Shown: positions 1 through 10,660 of the stretch, one piece after another | Layout of the letters: the number at the start of each line of letters is the position of its first letter | How positions within the stretch are numbered: the stretch's first letter is position 1 | Source: Nymphaea colorata | Lineage: Eukaryota > Streptophyta > Magnoliopsida > Nymphaeales > Nymphaeaceae | Length of the DNA stretch: 64,000 nt | Assembly (NCBI RefSeq): GCF_008831285.2 | Contig: NC_045144.1 | Span: 310,001 to 374,000 of the forward strand | Direction of reading: 5' to 3' | Program-made: the position numbers and the translations under genes | The notes under the pieces: generated by a model | Told to the model about the DNA's origin: nothing | Database searches by the model: none | What the model saw: only the letters and a program-made list of their open reading frames with translations

Positions 1-437
1 CGTGGAGGATCAATTGTCGTTAAATGATCGCCATGAGCCAGACCCGACTAGCATTCAGTCGACCTTATTTTTTGTGTTAAGACTGAACCAATTAAAAAAA
101 TAAGAACACTCTATAGAGATCTTCCCTAGCATCGGGTGAGCGAGAGGGGTATTTCATGCTACCGCTCAACAAGATGGCCAAAACCTTAGCCTTACCAACA
201 TTTCCCTAGAGCCTATTCTGTATCATGTGTCCCACAATTGCATGTTCATTCAAATTCAACAGAATCAGTTTCTATGATGGTAAATCCTAAAAAAAATGTA
301 CTTGTTTCAGCATCGGAAATAATTGTGCAAAGGTCATTTGTAGACATAGATAATGTCTGTTACTTGTACGGTCAGGTTAGACATCTTCCCAGATAGAAAG
401 CATACTTGAAGCATCAAACAAAGCAATGCTAGAGGGA

Positions 438-439
<2 letters not shown>

Positions 440-489
<50 letters not shown>

Positions 490-491
490 AT
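440..491. repeat. (TA)n-(TG)n compound microsatellite
   Basis: A TA run passes directly into a TG run. The same compound repeat sits at the homologous position in other copies (17,399, 54,566, 61,378) but has almost gone at 38,468, so its length varies between copies. Confidence 0.95.
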
Positions 492-921
492 TGAAATCAC
501 AGCTGTTTCTATGCTCGGATGGTTATTTTGTGTTGCTAAAAACTGCCATAAAAGTTCTATTCCATCATTGAAAACCATGGTCAAGCAATTGATCATTTGC
601 ATTGGTTTTTATCAACACCAAACAAGAAAATAACCATCCAGCCGTAGAGGTTCGTCTTAATTGGACACAAAGGCCAGTTCAAAGAGAAAAAAATAGGCCA
701 ACTTTTATTTGAATCCCTTGAATATTCAGAAATGATCTAGCCAATCCATTGTAAATCACCCATTTTAATCGTTAAACATGTTTAAAGTATGATGACATTT
801 GTCTATTTTCCAGTCAACCTTCTAGAATAGATGGATCATATGAATATCCCATCAAAAAATTGATTTCTCATGACACAAATAAGCTCATGCTAACCCACCA
901 ACTTGTGATCTCAACCCGTTT

Positions 922-1088
922 TTAGTGGCGGAGCCAAGCCTGTTTGGCTGGAGGGCACGTGACTCACATCAAACGTGGGCACTATGATGTGACAGAAGCT
1001 GGGTCCAGCATCATCACAATATATTTTTGACTGACTGGTATAGGCAATGGTGCACAGCAACCCACACTTAGCTTCAATACTTTCCCTC
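922..1088. mobile_element. Small inverted-repeat element (MITE-like), relic
   Basis: It starts with 'agtggcggagcca' and ends about 165 bases later with a degenerate inverted copy ('cacttagcttcaatact'). The same element is at 17,890-18,052, 25,822-26,006, 55,050-55,218 and 61,861-62,028; the 25,822 copy keeps the clearest inverted end ('ttagctccgctactgcc'). It encodes nothing. Such ends are common in plant genomes, and I do not assign a superfamily. Confidence 0.45.
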
Positions 1089-1764
1089 CTACAAAATGTT
1101 CAACGCTTACTGTGGTTACCTAAGGGATACGTTAAGATGTCTCTGTTCTTGATGAATTTGTGATTGGAATTCTTCAACACAAGAATATTCAAACGTTATT
1201 ACTTAGCATTGCTTGGATTTTGGAGAAGGGTGCAGAAACACAAAAAGTTGCATGCAAACCTGAAGAAAATCACCAAAGTGGTTTTCAGCGAGAGAACAAG
1301 CTGATGAGAAATAGAACCCCAAAGAGGTAGTGGCAAATCCAAAAATTTCTGGCTAAGGTGCAATATTAGTTTAATTTTCAACTTTAAGGTATATAAAAAG
1401 TTTTAAAAACTAGTATCAATGACTGGTAAGGGAAATTGCTTACAATATCCACAATGTGGCTCCAATATTGTTAAAGAGTCATTTAACAGCAGGGACACTC
1501 ATAAAATTTTCAAAATAAGAACAACCCCTAAGTAGGTAGATGGAAAGGGGGTTGCTTAGCATAAGTCTAACGGAGCGCGAGTGATGTTGGTGCTACATTT
1601 CTATACTGCAACTGGAGTGGAAGCACTATACTAGTTGATGGATATTTGGCCCCACTCACAGACATAGTTGGGCCCGAGAAGGAGATGACTACACGCTATT
1701 ATAGATAGCCTGGCCCGAGAGAATGGCCACGAACAAACAAACGGTCGACCGCTCTTTTAGGGGG

Positions 1765-1900
1765 TGTTTGATGGTTTGGAATTTTTGATTTAAGAACGAA
1801 ATCCAAATCCAACTTCAACTCAAACATGAAACCTTTTACAGTCATGAGAGTGGATAAACATCACTCAATGCAAGACTTTGATAACATAAAATAGTTTTAG
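1765..1900. repeat. Possible DNA-transposon terminal region
   Basis: The motif 'ttttagggggtgtttgatgg' with a following GGAATTTT stretch resembles Harbinger/Tourist-type MITE ends. The same block is at 39,880-40,010. I could not find a matching opposite end, so this rests on end similarity only. Confidence 0.25.
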
Positions 1901-1933
1901 TAGCCATGTAATGCCAGCCAATTACTGCTAATA

Positions 1934-1935
<2 letters not shown>

Positions 1936-1984
<49 letters not shown>
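1936..1984. repeat. (AT)n microsatellite
   Basis: A pure AT dinucleotide run of about 48 bases. It is absent from the homologous position in arm B (about 40,050). Confidence 0.95.
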
Positions 1985-1986
<2 letters not shown>

Positions 1987-2439
1987 TGGCCATATACACA
2001 TTCACCCACTTAACGGTTGAGAGAAAGATAAAAAAAAAGGTATAAACTAATACTAGATGACAAAAATACCCATTTACTTTTTTTTCTTTAGTTTTCTCTC
2101 GTCCATTCATTATAATGAATCAAATAGTCCTTATGAACAAGTAGAGTAACATTGAATAATCAGAGTCACCATTTAATTTTTTTCTATATATATAAAAATA
2201 TAAAAGAGGTATATGATATGGCCAAAATGGACACAGCATACCTCCAAACCCTCACTGCAAGAGCCTCTGCCCCATGAACTATCACCAGATGAGAGCCCAT
2301 AATATCGTGGGGTGGAAAGACATTTGTATATATATATGTATAGAGAGGGATCGTGTGGGAGAAAGATTTTCCAAACACTTCAGGTTCACGGATTAATGAG
2401 GTCAATGGACAGGTTTTGGAGCAGGGACTACCATGTGTT

Positions 2440-2632
2440 ACAGGGACAGAGCCAAAAAAATTTCATGAGAAGGGCCGAATTAATGTTTCTAAATTATGAC
2501 TAAGGTCAAAATATCATTTTTCAAAATTTTTGTATAGGAAAAGTGAAATTTACTAAAATTTACATATATTTTTTTTAAAAAAAAATTGAGGTGGGGCCAG
2601 GGCCATGCAAGCCTCCCTTGGCTCCACCCATG
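2440..2632. mobile_element. MITE-like element with GGAGCCA-type inverted ends
   Basis: The left end 'cagggacagagccaaaa' is mirrored by the right end 'cccttggctccaccca' about 190 bases away, with an A/T-rich non-coding interior. It looks related in its ends to 15,551-15,745 and 25,175-25,378. It lies about 370 bases upstream of the AP1 start. Confidence 0.5.
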
Positions 2633-2947
2633 ATGCCTAAAAAAAATTTTCAAACACCATTAGGACAATCTCTTCTTCCAACGTATTCAACAGTTATTGC
2701 GGTCACTTAAGTAATACGTTGAAGTGTCTTCTGCCTTCCTTTTGTGTTTGAAAGTCTTCAAATGTTTGTCATTGTTATACCTAACCTTAACAATTGGAAG
2801 ATGCTACCACTTTTCTCCATTGTGATGGTTACTGGTTACACAAAGGAATATGTAACTCAGTTCAGCCACATGTCTTTTTTTTTTTTGCAGAATTTTCGAA
2901 TCCAAATGCTTCCCTTCATCAGCAGCCACCATAACTATGTCTTCCGT

Positions 2948-2955
2948 TATAAATA
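2948..2955 (+). promoter_or_regulatory. Candidate TATA box of AP1
   Basis: The octamer TATAAATA lies 44 bases upstream of the AP1 ATG, which would leave a short 5' leader of about 15-20 bases. The ATG itself is in a good context (caccATGGC). Similar AT-rich octamers are frequent here, so this is a positional inference. Confidence 0.45.
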
Positions 2956-2998
2956 TCAACACATTTATCCTTAGTACAGCAACCTTTTAGTCCTCACC

Positions 2999-4309
2999 AT
3001 GGCAACCTTCTTCTCCCCCTTAGCATTCAGCCTCCTCCTGCAGCTGCTCCTACTTGCAATACTGCCTAACCCTACCACAATCTTCGCTTCGAAACATCTC
3101 GGCTTCTCTATAGACCTCTGTCATCGAGACTCATCCCTGTCACCTCTCTATGACCCTTCATCCACTCTAGCTCAACGAGCTGAGCAGGAGGCTCCACCCT
3201 CCATGTTGCGCTCCCGCAGCATTGCTTCACGGTTTTCCAATACCACCAGTGTGATCTCCAGCCTTGTGATGGCTGGTCCCGGTGAGTTTCTCATGAAACT
3301 CTCACTAGGTACCCCATCCAGCCTGTACTGGGCCATTATAGACGCTGGTAGCAACCTCATATGGACAACATGCCGCCATTGTGACAACTGCCATGTCAAA
3401 ACACCAATGTTTGATCCACTTCAGTCGTCCACCTACAAGAACAGGAGATGCTCCACCAGCTTTTGCACGGAATTGTACGACCATCGTTGCACCAGCGACC
3501 AACTTTGCTGTTTCAGATATTCCTATAGAGAAAATTCCGAAGTAGAAGGGGTCCTAGACTTCGAGATGCTCTTGTTTGACAATGGTGCTGACACCATCAA
3601 GCATGAAGGAATTGTCTTTGGTTCTGTTCATCGTGAAGATAATCCTGATTCTGCCCTGCCGTGGTCCTCTCTCTCTTGTTAAACAGATTGGCTCTTCCAT
3701 TGATGACAAATTTGCTTATGTCTTCCCCCATATAGCAATGAAAACAATTCCGTGGGACAGCTCAAATTCGGTGAGGATGCACCGTTTTCAGGAACAGAAG
3801 ACGTTCAAGAGATGCCGATGGCATCAGATGGTGGTGAAGGCAGCTTTTATGTGCTCATCCTGACAAACATAAGTGTCGGGAGCAGCAGACTCAACATACA
3901 ATTTGGTGGTGCACAGACGACTGCATTGTTGGGAGATGCCAGATCGATCATCATAGACTCGGGTACCAGCCTGACTTTTCATGCAAAAGATGTGTATGTT
4001 CAAGCGGCAAATATCATAAACCGTGAACGCTTCTATCCTCCTGAGCAAGATTTGCTGTGTTACCATGTAGAGAACAATGGTGATCCATATGAAGGGTTGC
4101 CGGAGATGACCTTTCATTTCGCTAATGCATACTGGAAGGTGCTACCTTCAAATATCTTTGCAATGTTTAGAAGTGGAATCACCTGCTTAGCCATTAAAGA
4201 TGGAGAGATGCCCATCTTTGGGAATATTGCACAGCAGAACATGCATGTCAAGTATGATCTGGGCAACAGACTGCTTTCTTTTGCACCAACTGAATGTACT
4301 CAGGGCTAA
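2999..4309 (+). pseudogene. AP1: nepenthesin-like aspartic protease (A1 family), frameshifted, first catalytic motif altered
   Basis: Family members are secreted or vacuolar acid proteases with two Asp-Thr/Ser-Gly motifs. Residues 1-30 look like a signal peptide (Leu-rich core), followed by a propeptide with the family phrase GFSIDLCHRDS and by the cysteine-rich nepenthesin insert after CRHCDNC. The first motif is Asp115-Ala-Gly-Ser instead of Asp-Thr-Gly-Ser; the second is a normal Asp-Ser-Gly-Thr-Ser at 3,956. The end matches the family (IFGNIAQQNMHVKYDLG, then LSFAP). The frame is left near 3,650, where a stretch seen in AP2 is missing, and regained near 3,735, so two shifts compensate but a stop at 3,680-3,682 ends the first frame. 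The usual flap YxYGDGS reads YSYRENS. A very short intron cannot be fully excluded. Most likely a recent pseudogene or an inactive protease. Confidence 0.8.
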
Positions 4310-5877
4310 GGTCCAGCCATGAAAAAAGTCCAACACTTAGAAATGAATTGTTTATTGTAGGAACAAAAGTTATATACTTTTGTCACCTATAAGTAAGGGT
4401 TTTATTTGGTCATAATTGTGTGTTTCTGGTTATTACACGTTCAACTCTCTCCCTAAATTTGAAGGCAGGGTCAGGGAGACATGAAAAAAGAGCCGCTGAA
4501 CCCCCATAGATCACGGTGAACCAGATAAGGATGAGTTTTAGATAGGGATGGGATGATGATGCTCATCGAGACGATCACCACCTGCAACCACATGGTGGTG
4601 GGACCCCAAAAATAATGTTCATGTGATATCATTGACCCCAGTTAAGACCTGAGCTGGATCGACCCAGTCAACCGGTCCGATACAACCCGGTTCATAATCT
4701 CAGTTCTTATGAGCCAAACACGATCCGCTTATCTTTTTGACCTTTTTTTTTGTTTTGTTTTGCTTTTTAAACTGCTTTTGTAAAACTTCATGTCATCCTC
4801 CTACCAAAAAACTATTTATATGAATAGCAGAAGCATAAGTTCTTAAGGTTGTGATTCAGTCGGATGCCTAATGTAAGAGTCAAAATCAACTTGGGCTTGA
4901 CTCGAGCTTGACTTGAAACGAGTTGAGCTCAAGCTTAAATTTATACTCAAAGATCGAGTTCGAGTTGTAAGAACTCGATCCATTTAAAATCAGCTCCACT
5001 AGCGTTAATAGTTAGACAAATGTTTATAGTTGAATTAATTAAAAAACCAGTTCAATGAGTTAAAAGAAATAAGAAGTAATAAATTAATATAAACGAGTTA
5101 AGTGAGTCGAGCTCGACGTTGTATCCTCAAGTCAATGACACATTTACATTAGTTCTAAAAGTTAGAATCTTATAATCTTAGAAATGACACATTTTGTATA
5201 TCTTTCATTATCTTGTCTCCTAGTCTGACTACATTTGATCATTTTGAGGTTTTTTTCTGTGTGAAACTGACAAGACTTATAATAATGCCATGTTAATTCT
5301 TTTCAAATACGAGGTTGCTGTTTTATTTTATTTGATTTTAAAGGTGGTGTTGCAAGGAACAATAGAGGGCATCTTAGATTATCTTGAAAGGGCAGTGCAG
5401 ATACCTATAAGGTAGTTTGGCGGTATTTGCTACACTTTTTTTACACACGAGTCCTAATTTTACATTTGGTTTCTTCAAACTTATCAAAGACTCAAAGGTG
5501 ACATATTATTTGAAGTGATAATGTCGTACACATTTACATTAGTTCTCTATTTATTTATGTATTACATATAGCTATTTATCTACATATTTATATCTATCTT
5601 TTAATGCATGTTTATTGATATTTTTATACACATGCTATCTTGCATGTGGTATGATGGTCATCCTCCATAATGTCTCTACCATCTTTTACGAGTCACTTTT
5701 CTAATAGTGTGTCTTGTAAGTAATAGCTAAGTCAAAGAGAATATCGAGTGTTTTTAGTAGGTGCAGCTACAAAGCATTCTACATTTCAAGCATGCATTTT
5801 TACCATAGCTTCTGCTCGTTTTGTTTTGGATATTCTTTTGTTCATTAATTCCTCTGGGTCTTTGAAAATGGGTGAAG
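4310..5877. other. 3' flank of AP1, intergenic
   Basis: No credible gene. Around 4,870-5,130 there is a stretch with repeated gagctcgag/cgagttgagctc-type inverted motifs, a pattern common in dispersed plant repeats. The rest is AT-rich single-copy-looking sequence that is absent from arm B. No canonical AATAAA was found near the AP1 stop. Confidence 0.5.
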
Positions 5878-6680
5878 TAGATTGTGGCTAACCTATGTAA
5901 TCTTATAACTCTCTCTATCGATCTATATTCAGCCATTCAATATGGTTTCAAATCTGATATTTGGTCTCTTCTCTCTCTCGTTTTTTCCATGATGGCCAAT
6001 ATTTTTGTATGATAATTGTACTAATTTATTTAGTATAAGTTTTGGATATGGTTTGCAAATTGCTTATATGAGATGGCTGCACATCGTCCAGCATTCAAAG
6101 CTTTTGTAAGACCTACTTTCTTTGATCCATTCCACATACTTTGTATGCATGAATATATTTATTTGGAAATCAATAGAATCTACTTATTTATTAAGAATTT
6201 TATGACTTTGTACTTTTCGATATGCCACCTTATATTGAACAACTTCAAGGCCTTCCTCCTGGAACACATGGGTAAGATGATTATTCAGTCTCATTACTAT
6301 GTAGCACTGTTATGGATGTAGGAATTCCTCTTTGCTGATGGCCGTGCCCTAATTGCTGCTCATGGAGCATCCAAGATCTTTTGGGCTTATAGCCTTTATA
6401 CTGTCTATTGCCTTCTTGCTATTTTTAGTAACCTTACTTGGTCTACTTAATCCTTTCTCTCGATCTTATCTTGGTATATCTTCTATTGGCCAATTTACTC
6501 AACAAGTAGAATGTATTGGTGAAATTATAAATATAATTCTTAAGACTCATGGCACACCTATAGCTACTGGAAACAAGTTACATGTCACAGGTGTAATCTA
6601 CTTACTACTTAGTATAGTTGTTGAAACACATAGTTGCTGTTTGAGACATGGTGCATTTGCAAAGAGCTGCCTCTCTTCAC
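5878..6680 (+). repeat. Exon-like gene fragment block in arm A (pairs with 40,080-40,917)
   Basis: Three short peptide-like stretches look like exons: one starting at 6,073 (MAAHRPAFKAF) that ends exactly at a GTAAG donor (6,106); one near 6,220-6,270 (MPPYIEQLQGLPPGTHG) that also ends at a GTAAG donor; and one near 6,322-6,395 (FLFADGRALIAAHGASKIF). Between them lie T-rich, intron-like spacers. I do not recognise the parent gene. Arm B carries the same pieces with substitutions, so the block existed before the duplication. It may be a captured or truncated host gene. Confidence 0.4.
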
Positions 6681-6761
6681 CTTTTTTGTTTATCAGATAC
6701 AAATTGTATTGACTGTGCTCGTCGGCTGTTGATTGAACGAGGGAGAAATTTCTAGTATAAT

Positions 6762-7610
6762 ATGGCTGCATAGTCCTCATCTAACGCTCCTCGCACTTCT
6801 ACTCCACCAGGTACACAATGGAATGCTTTCTTAAGTTTGGTTTCAGTCAAGCTTGATCGATCAAATTATCTTCTCTAGCATTCTCAAATTGAAAGTGTTA
6901 TGAAAAGTCAAAATTTGATCAAGTATGTTAATGGAATATGTTCTGCTCCACCTGAATTTCTTGATGAAGCACACACACAAGAAAATACTGCTGATGATTT
7001 ATGGTATCGTGAAGACCAAATTGCACTAAATTGGATCAAAGTCACTGTGATTCAACCAGTCATGTCACAACCGATTCGTGTTGGCACGGCTATAGATGCT
7101 TGGTGCATCCTTGAAAAACAGTATGCCTCACAAAATAATTTTCGTATTATTCAGCTGAAAAGAGAATTACAAAACATAAAAAAGGGGGGAATGTCTATGA
7201 CTGAATACCTTCAACATATTAGTTTCTTACATGATTATCTTAGCAGAGTGCAGCACTTTGTCTCAGATACAGACCTTGTTCTCTATACCTTGAATGGACT
7301 GAATTCCGAATGTGAATCTTTTATTACCACAGTTACTGCATTCAAAGATCTGCCTTCATGGTCTGAATTATATGATATGTTAATCACTCAAGAGTGACGA
7401 CTTGGAATGCTTTCTTCATCCCAGATGACTCAGGTTGAAGCCACTGCCACTGCCTTTATTGCTGAACAAGGGATGGGTGTGGCAACTATAATGGTGGTAG
7501 GGGTAGAGGCCGTAATGGAGGAAGAGGAAACTATGGAAAAAACAATAATACTAACAAGTCTAACCAAGGAATAACTTGTCAGTATTTTGGCAGAAGAAAT
7601 AACACAGCTT
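6762..7610 (+). pseudogene. gag: copia copy A gag (UBN2/retrotran_gag type), broken
   Basis: Gag forms the particle that packages element RNA. The start at 6,762 matches the start of copy B (45,562) but is followed by a stop at 6,771. The longest open stretch, 6,900-7,397, carries typical copia gag phrases (AWCILEKQYAS, YLQHISFLHDYLSRV, YTLNGLNSE). A TGA at 7,395-7,397 interrupts it, and a Gly/Arg-rich tail follows near 7,490-7,540. The zinc knuckle (near 7,580-7,620) reads CQYFG then NTA then QCYD, so its second cysteine is Phe and a stop lies inside. Copy A has one 30-bp repeat unit here where copy B has four. Confidence 0.8.
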
Positions 7611-7679
7611 GACAATGTTACGATATTCCAAAAGTGTTTATGGCCATGACACTGAACATGGGAAAATCTGATAATGCAT

Positions 7680-8119
7680 CTAGTAGCCGAGAAAATGTCA
7701 GCAAGACTCAGCCTGGTATCCAGACACAGGTGCCTCCCACCATGTGACAAATTCAGAACAAGATATGCAAGGTAAAGTTCCTTATCATGGTTTTAATTTT
7801 ATTATAGTTGGCAATGGTAGTAAGATGCAAATTAAAAATATAGGTAACGTTGTACCTACCTAGCAAGACATCATCCTTTGGTTTGAAAAATGTGTTGCAT
7901 TCTCCTAAAGCACACAAGAATCTTATGTCAGTAGCAAGGTTCACTAAAGACAACCAATGCTCTATTGAATTTTCCTCTAATGGTTTTATTGTTAAGAATA
8001 TGCAGACGGATGAGATTCTTCACACAGGGCCACTTGAGAAAGGAGGACTCTATAGATGGACGAGAGAAAGGAAGGACTCTACTAGCAATCCTTTCAGTAT
8101 TGGAGATGACGATCAATAA
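7680..8119 (+). pseudogene. pol: copia copy A protease and GAG-pre-integrase region, frameshifted
   Basis: The retroviral-type aspartic protease signature (Asp-Thr-Gly-Ala-Ser-His-His) is encoded near 7,725-7,745. Copy A lacks 7 bases just upstream compared with copy B, which puts the motif in another frame from the end of gag. The open stretch 7,850-8,119 holds the region before the integrase (LGxLEKGGLYRW-type phrase at its end). Confidence 0.75.
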
Positions 8120-8186
8120 AAGACTGCTAATACTTCTTTGGTTTCTCAAAATTCTTACTCAGACATTTAGTTATGGCATTTGCATC

Positions 8187-9131
8187 TAGGACATGCTCAC
8201 TTTCAGTTGTTAAACTCGTTGAAAGTTGCTGGTTTAATTTCTGTTGATGGAAGACATAAATTAGATTTTTGTTCTTCATGTGTGCTTGGAAAAATGCATA
8301 AAATTCATTTTCCATTCAGATGGAGGAGGAGATATTTGGGGTAACTTCAAAAATGCTTGGATTACATCAAATTCATTTCATACAACCAAACCTCTTGAAG
8401 TGTTATGTGTTGATATTTGGGGACCAGCACCATGTGCTTCACGAGAATGGTACATGTATTGTTTCTTAGTGGTTGACCAGTACTCTCATTTCTCATGGAT
8501 CTTTCCCTTGTCAAAGAAAAGTGATACGCTTCCATGTTTTAAAACCTTTTTAAGCATAGTAGAGTGTCAACTTGAAACAAAAATGAAAATTTTCCATTCA
8601 GATGGAGGAGGATAGTTCATGAGCAAAGAATTTAGCACATCTCTTGAAAATCAAGGTATTCATCGATGGATAACATGCCCTTACACATCCCAGTAGAACG
8701 AGATAGTAGAAAGGAAGCATAGGCATCTGGTGGAAATGGGACTCACCATGATTATTCATGCCAATATGCCACAAAAATTTTGGTTTCATGCTTTTAAAAC
8801 TGTTGTTCTTCTTATTAACAGGTTGCCTTTTGCAGACTTGCAAATGATGCCGTATGAGAAGCTCTTTCATGAAGTTCCCAAATACAGTCATCTAAGAACC
8901 TTTGGTTGTACCGTCTATCCATTGAATGGGCCTAAACGTGCTTCAAAACTAGAAGCCAAAGCTCAAACCTGCGTCTTCATTGGGTATGGCAGCTGTCATA
9001 ATGGTTGTGTTTGTTACAATCCAATCTCTAATCGTGTCATCATATCTAGACATGTTATTTTTGGCGAAAGAAATTTTTATACTCTCATTGTGGTCCCTCT
9101 TTTACTGCCTCAAACATTTCAAGTTAGCTAA
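8187..9131 (+). pseudogene. pol: copia copy A integrase, broken, with a mosaic insertion
   Basis: Integrase joins element cDNA to host DNA. An HHCC-type finger is visible (LWHLHLGHAHF, then CSSC). The DDE core follows: Asp in VDIWGP near 8,410, Asp in FHSDGGG near 8,598, and Glu in VERKHRH near 8,710. Stops lie at 8,612-8,614 and just before the Glu motif. The C-terminal part (8,730-9,131) includes LRTFGCTVY and CVFIGY, typical of copia integrase ends. At 8,307-8,375 there is extra sequence absent from copy B (see findings). No reverse transcriptase follows. Confidence 0.8.
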
Positions 9132-9479
9132 AGTCGTCGTCCAGATCTGAATGTATTAAGTCTAGACCTATTGATGAGCTAAAAGAGAGTTTACCTCTGA
9201 TTGAGTTTCCTAGAACCATTCCTAGTTCCTCAAGTTCCACAACAGTTCAAACTGGTTCCAATTACTTTCATGTGCACGTACCATCAATTTCAGCATACTT
9301 AAACCTTCATGGAACTAGAAACACATGTTACAGACAATTCCAGCACAAGGGTGTCACAGTGTGCTTCATATAGCTATATTATGAACATAGTACCACATTA
9401 TATATATTCTTTCACAAACTGCTCATGTATTACCCTAAAAATACCCATTTATTTTTCTGCACACAGGTAATTACACCTC

Positions 9480-9637
9480 ATACATCCATATATATATTTA
9501 TTTTTAGGCAATCAGACATGTCTAAGACTAAGAGTGTTGTGTATCATTTCCAGAATATAACACTTCACACATCTATTCATATCTAGGCACGTAAATACAT
9601 AGATTCACATAAATATATAGGTAGGTATATATATATG

Positions 9638-9668
<31 letters not shown>

Positions 9669-9669
9669 G

Positions 9670-9701
<32 letters not shown>

Positions 9702-10660
9702 TACAAGCAAAAAAAGTACAAGGGCTACATGCTGCACTCATAGCTGAGTATTCCCATACCTTATTGCTCTATGCTGCAATCAATTCAGTCCGCCAAGAAG
9801 GCTGCGTTCCAAGGCAGTGTAGCATGATTTCCTTGCAAAACATGCATTTACATCTATCATTTCAGCCCCACCAAGTAGAATTCTCCTTGCTTTATATATA
9901 TATATATATATATATACCTACCTATATAGATTATTTATAAAAGAAACTTTATAACACTTGCCAGGGTCTCTCTAACTGTACAGCCCCTGATTTTTTACTG
10001 TCAGCACCCTAGCTCCTTGGCTTTCTTGATCCTCCAAGCTGCGGATAACAGTCACGTGGACCAGTGCCTCTTTGATCTTGATCTTCACCCCGAGATGCAG
10101 GAAAACAAGGGTTAGTTTGAGTTTTTTCTAATTTCTAACTGCTGGAACCCTTCCCCCTATGGCTGCAGCAAATGGGAACCTGAGGTATGGGGTTAAATAA
10201 GGCCAATACATGGCGAGCAACACCCACAAATGATTTTTCTCCGGAAGGTTTCTCAGCTGCCGTCAATCATCTTTAGTTTCTTTTAATATTTTCAGTTACC
10301 ACTTCTACCTGGGTATATATTTGGTAACCCATTCATTTCTTTCCATGACTGCCCCCTTTATGATATAGTGGACAGTTTCAACTATTTTTATCAGTTATTG
10401 AATCTACCAATTATAGCCTATACTCTTATTAGAATTTTTGTGATAATAAAGAAAAAGAAAAAGAAAAACGTGGGCATTAAAGCAACAGTCCGGCTTGAGC
10501 CAGAAGTATTGGTTAGAAGGCAATCAGTTCTTAGAGATGATGTTAGCGACCATCAGTTTGTTTGATCAACTTTCAAAGGTCGCGAGTTATAATGAAAAAT
10601 TTGGCTTTTGGTATTGTTTTGGCTGCAAGAATGATATGTATAGAGGGATAAAATTTTGAT
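9480..10660. other. Non-coding part of arm A (pairs with 48,260-49,380)
   Basis: This stretch aligns with arm B throughout, apart from microsatellite length and a deletion of about 55 bases in arm B (9,785-9,842 is absent near 48,556). It holds TA/TATG microsatellites at 9,628-9,702 and 9,893-9,916. A poly-purine 'aagaaaaagaaaaag' tract is near 10,448. I recognise no gene. Confidence 0.6.
9628..9702. repeat. (TATA)n(TG) interrupted microsatellite
   Basis: TA runs broken at intervals by single TG steps. The homologous site in arm B is 48,418-48,476, with a different pattern. Confidence 0.9.

Larger units (their letters stand above)
1..2020. repeat. Segmental duplication arm A, block 1 (pairs with 38,040-40,080)
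   Basis: The block aligns almost continuously with 38,040-40,080; both run from a shared start near 'aatgatcgccatg' through the same microsatellite position to 'ttcacccactta'. The partner carries about 360 extra bases (39,455-39,815) and a shorter microsatellite. Parts also recur at 16,980-18,830, 54,150-56,020 and 60,960-62,830, so it derives from the end of the long tandem repeat unit. The duplication may continue left of the window. No credible coding sequence is seen. Confidence 0.8.
2020..2998. other. Upstream region of AP1, present only in arm A
   Basis: Arm B passes directly from the sequence equivalent to 2,020 to that equivalent to 5,880, so this region, AP1 and its 3' flank are specific to arm A. 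It holds a MITE-like element at 2,440-2,632 and AT-rich sequence, with the AP1 promoter region at its end. Confidence 0.6.
6680..9480 (+). mobile_element. Ty1-copia retrotransposon copy A, 5'- and 3'-truncated
   Basis: The order gag, zinc knuckle, protease, integrase is that of the Ty1-copia superfamily. Compared with copy B (44,567-48,260) it lacks the 5' LTR, primer-binding site and leader: the join at about 6,680 corresponds to 40,910 on one side and 45,475 on the other. Reverse transcriptase, RNase H and the 3' LTR are absent in both copies. The coding parts hold several stops and frameshifts, so the element cannot move by its own proteins. Confidence 0.85.

Noticed and set aside
3640-3740. 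A short intron in AP1 to explain the frame changes
   Set aside because: The GT/AG choices would give an intron of far below 70 bases, and plant nepenthesin-like genes are usually intronless; kept only as a minor alternative.
9635-9940. Open frames rich in YIYIYI or HTHTHT residues over TA and TG runs (also at 13,010-13,316, 50,524-50,709, 56,561-56,968, 58,712-59,019)
   Set aside because: Translations of microsatellites; no domain, start context or conservation beyond the repeat.
9970-10130. GC-richer, exon-like stretch on either strand, kept at 48,670-48,830
   Set aside because: No frame stays open with recognisable protein features in both arms.
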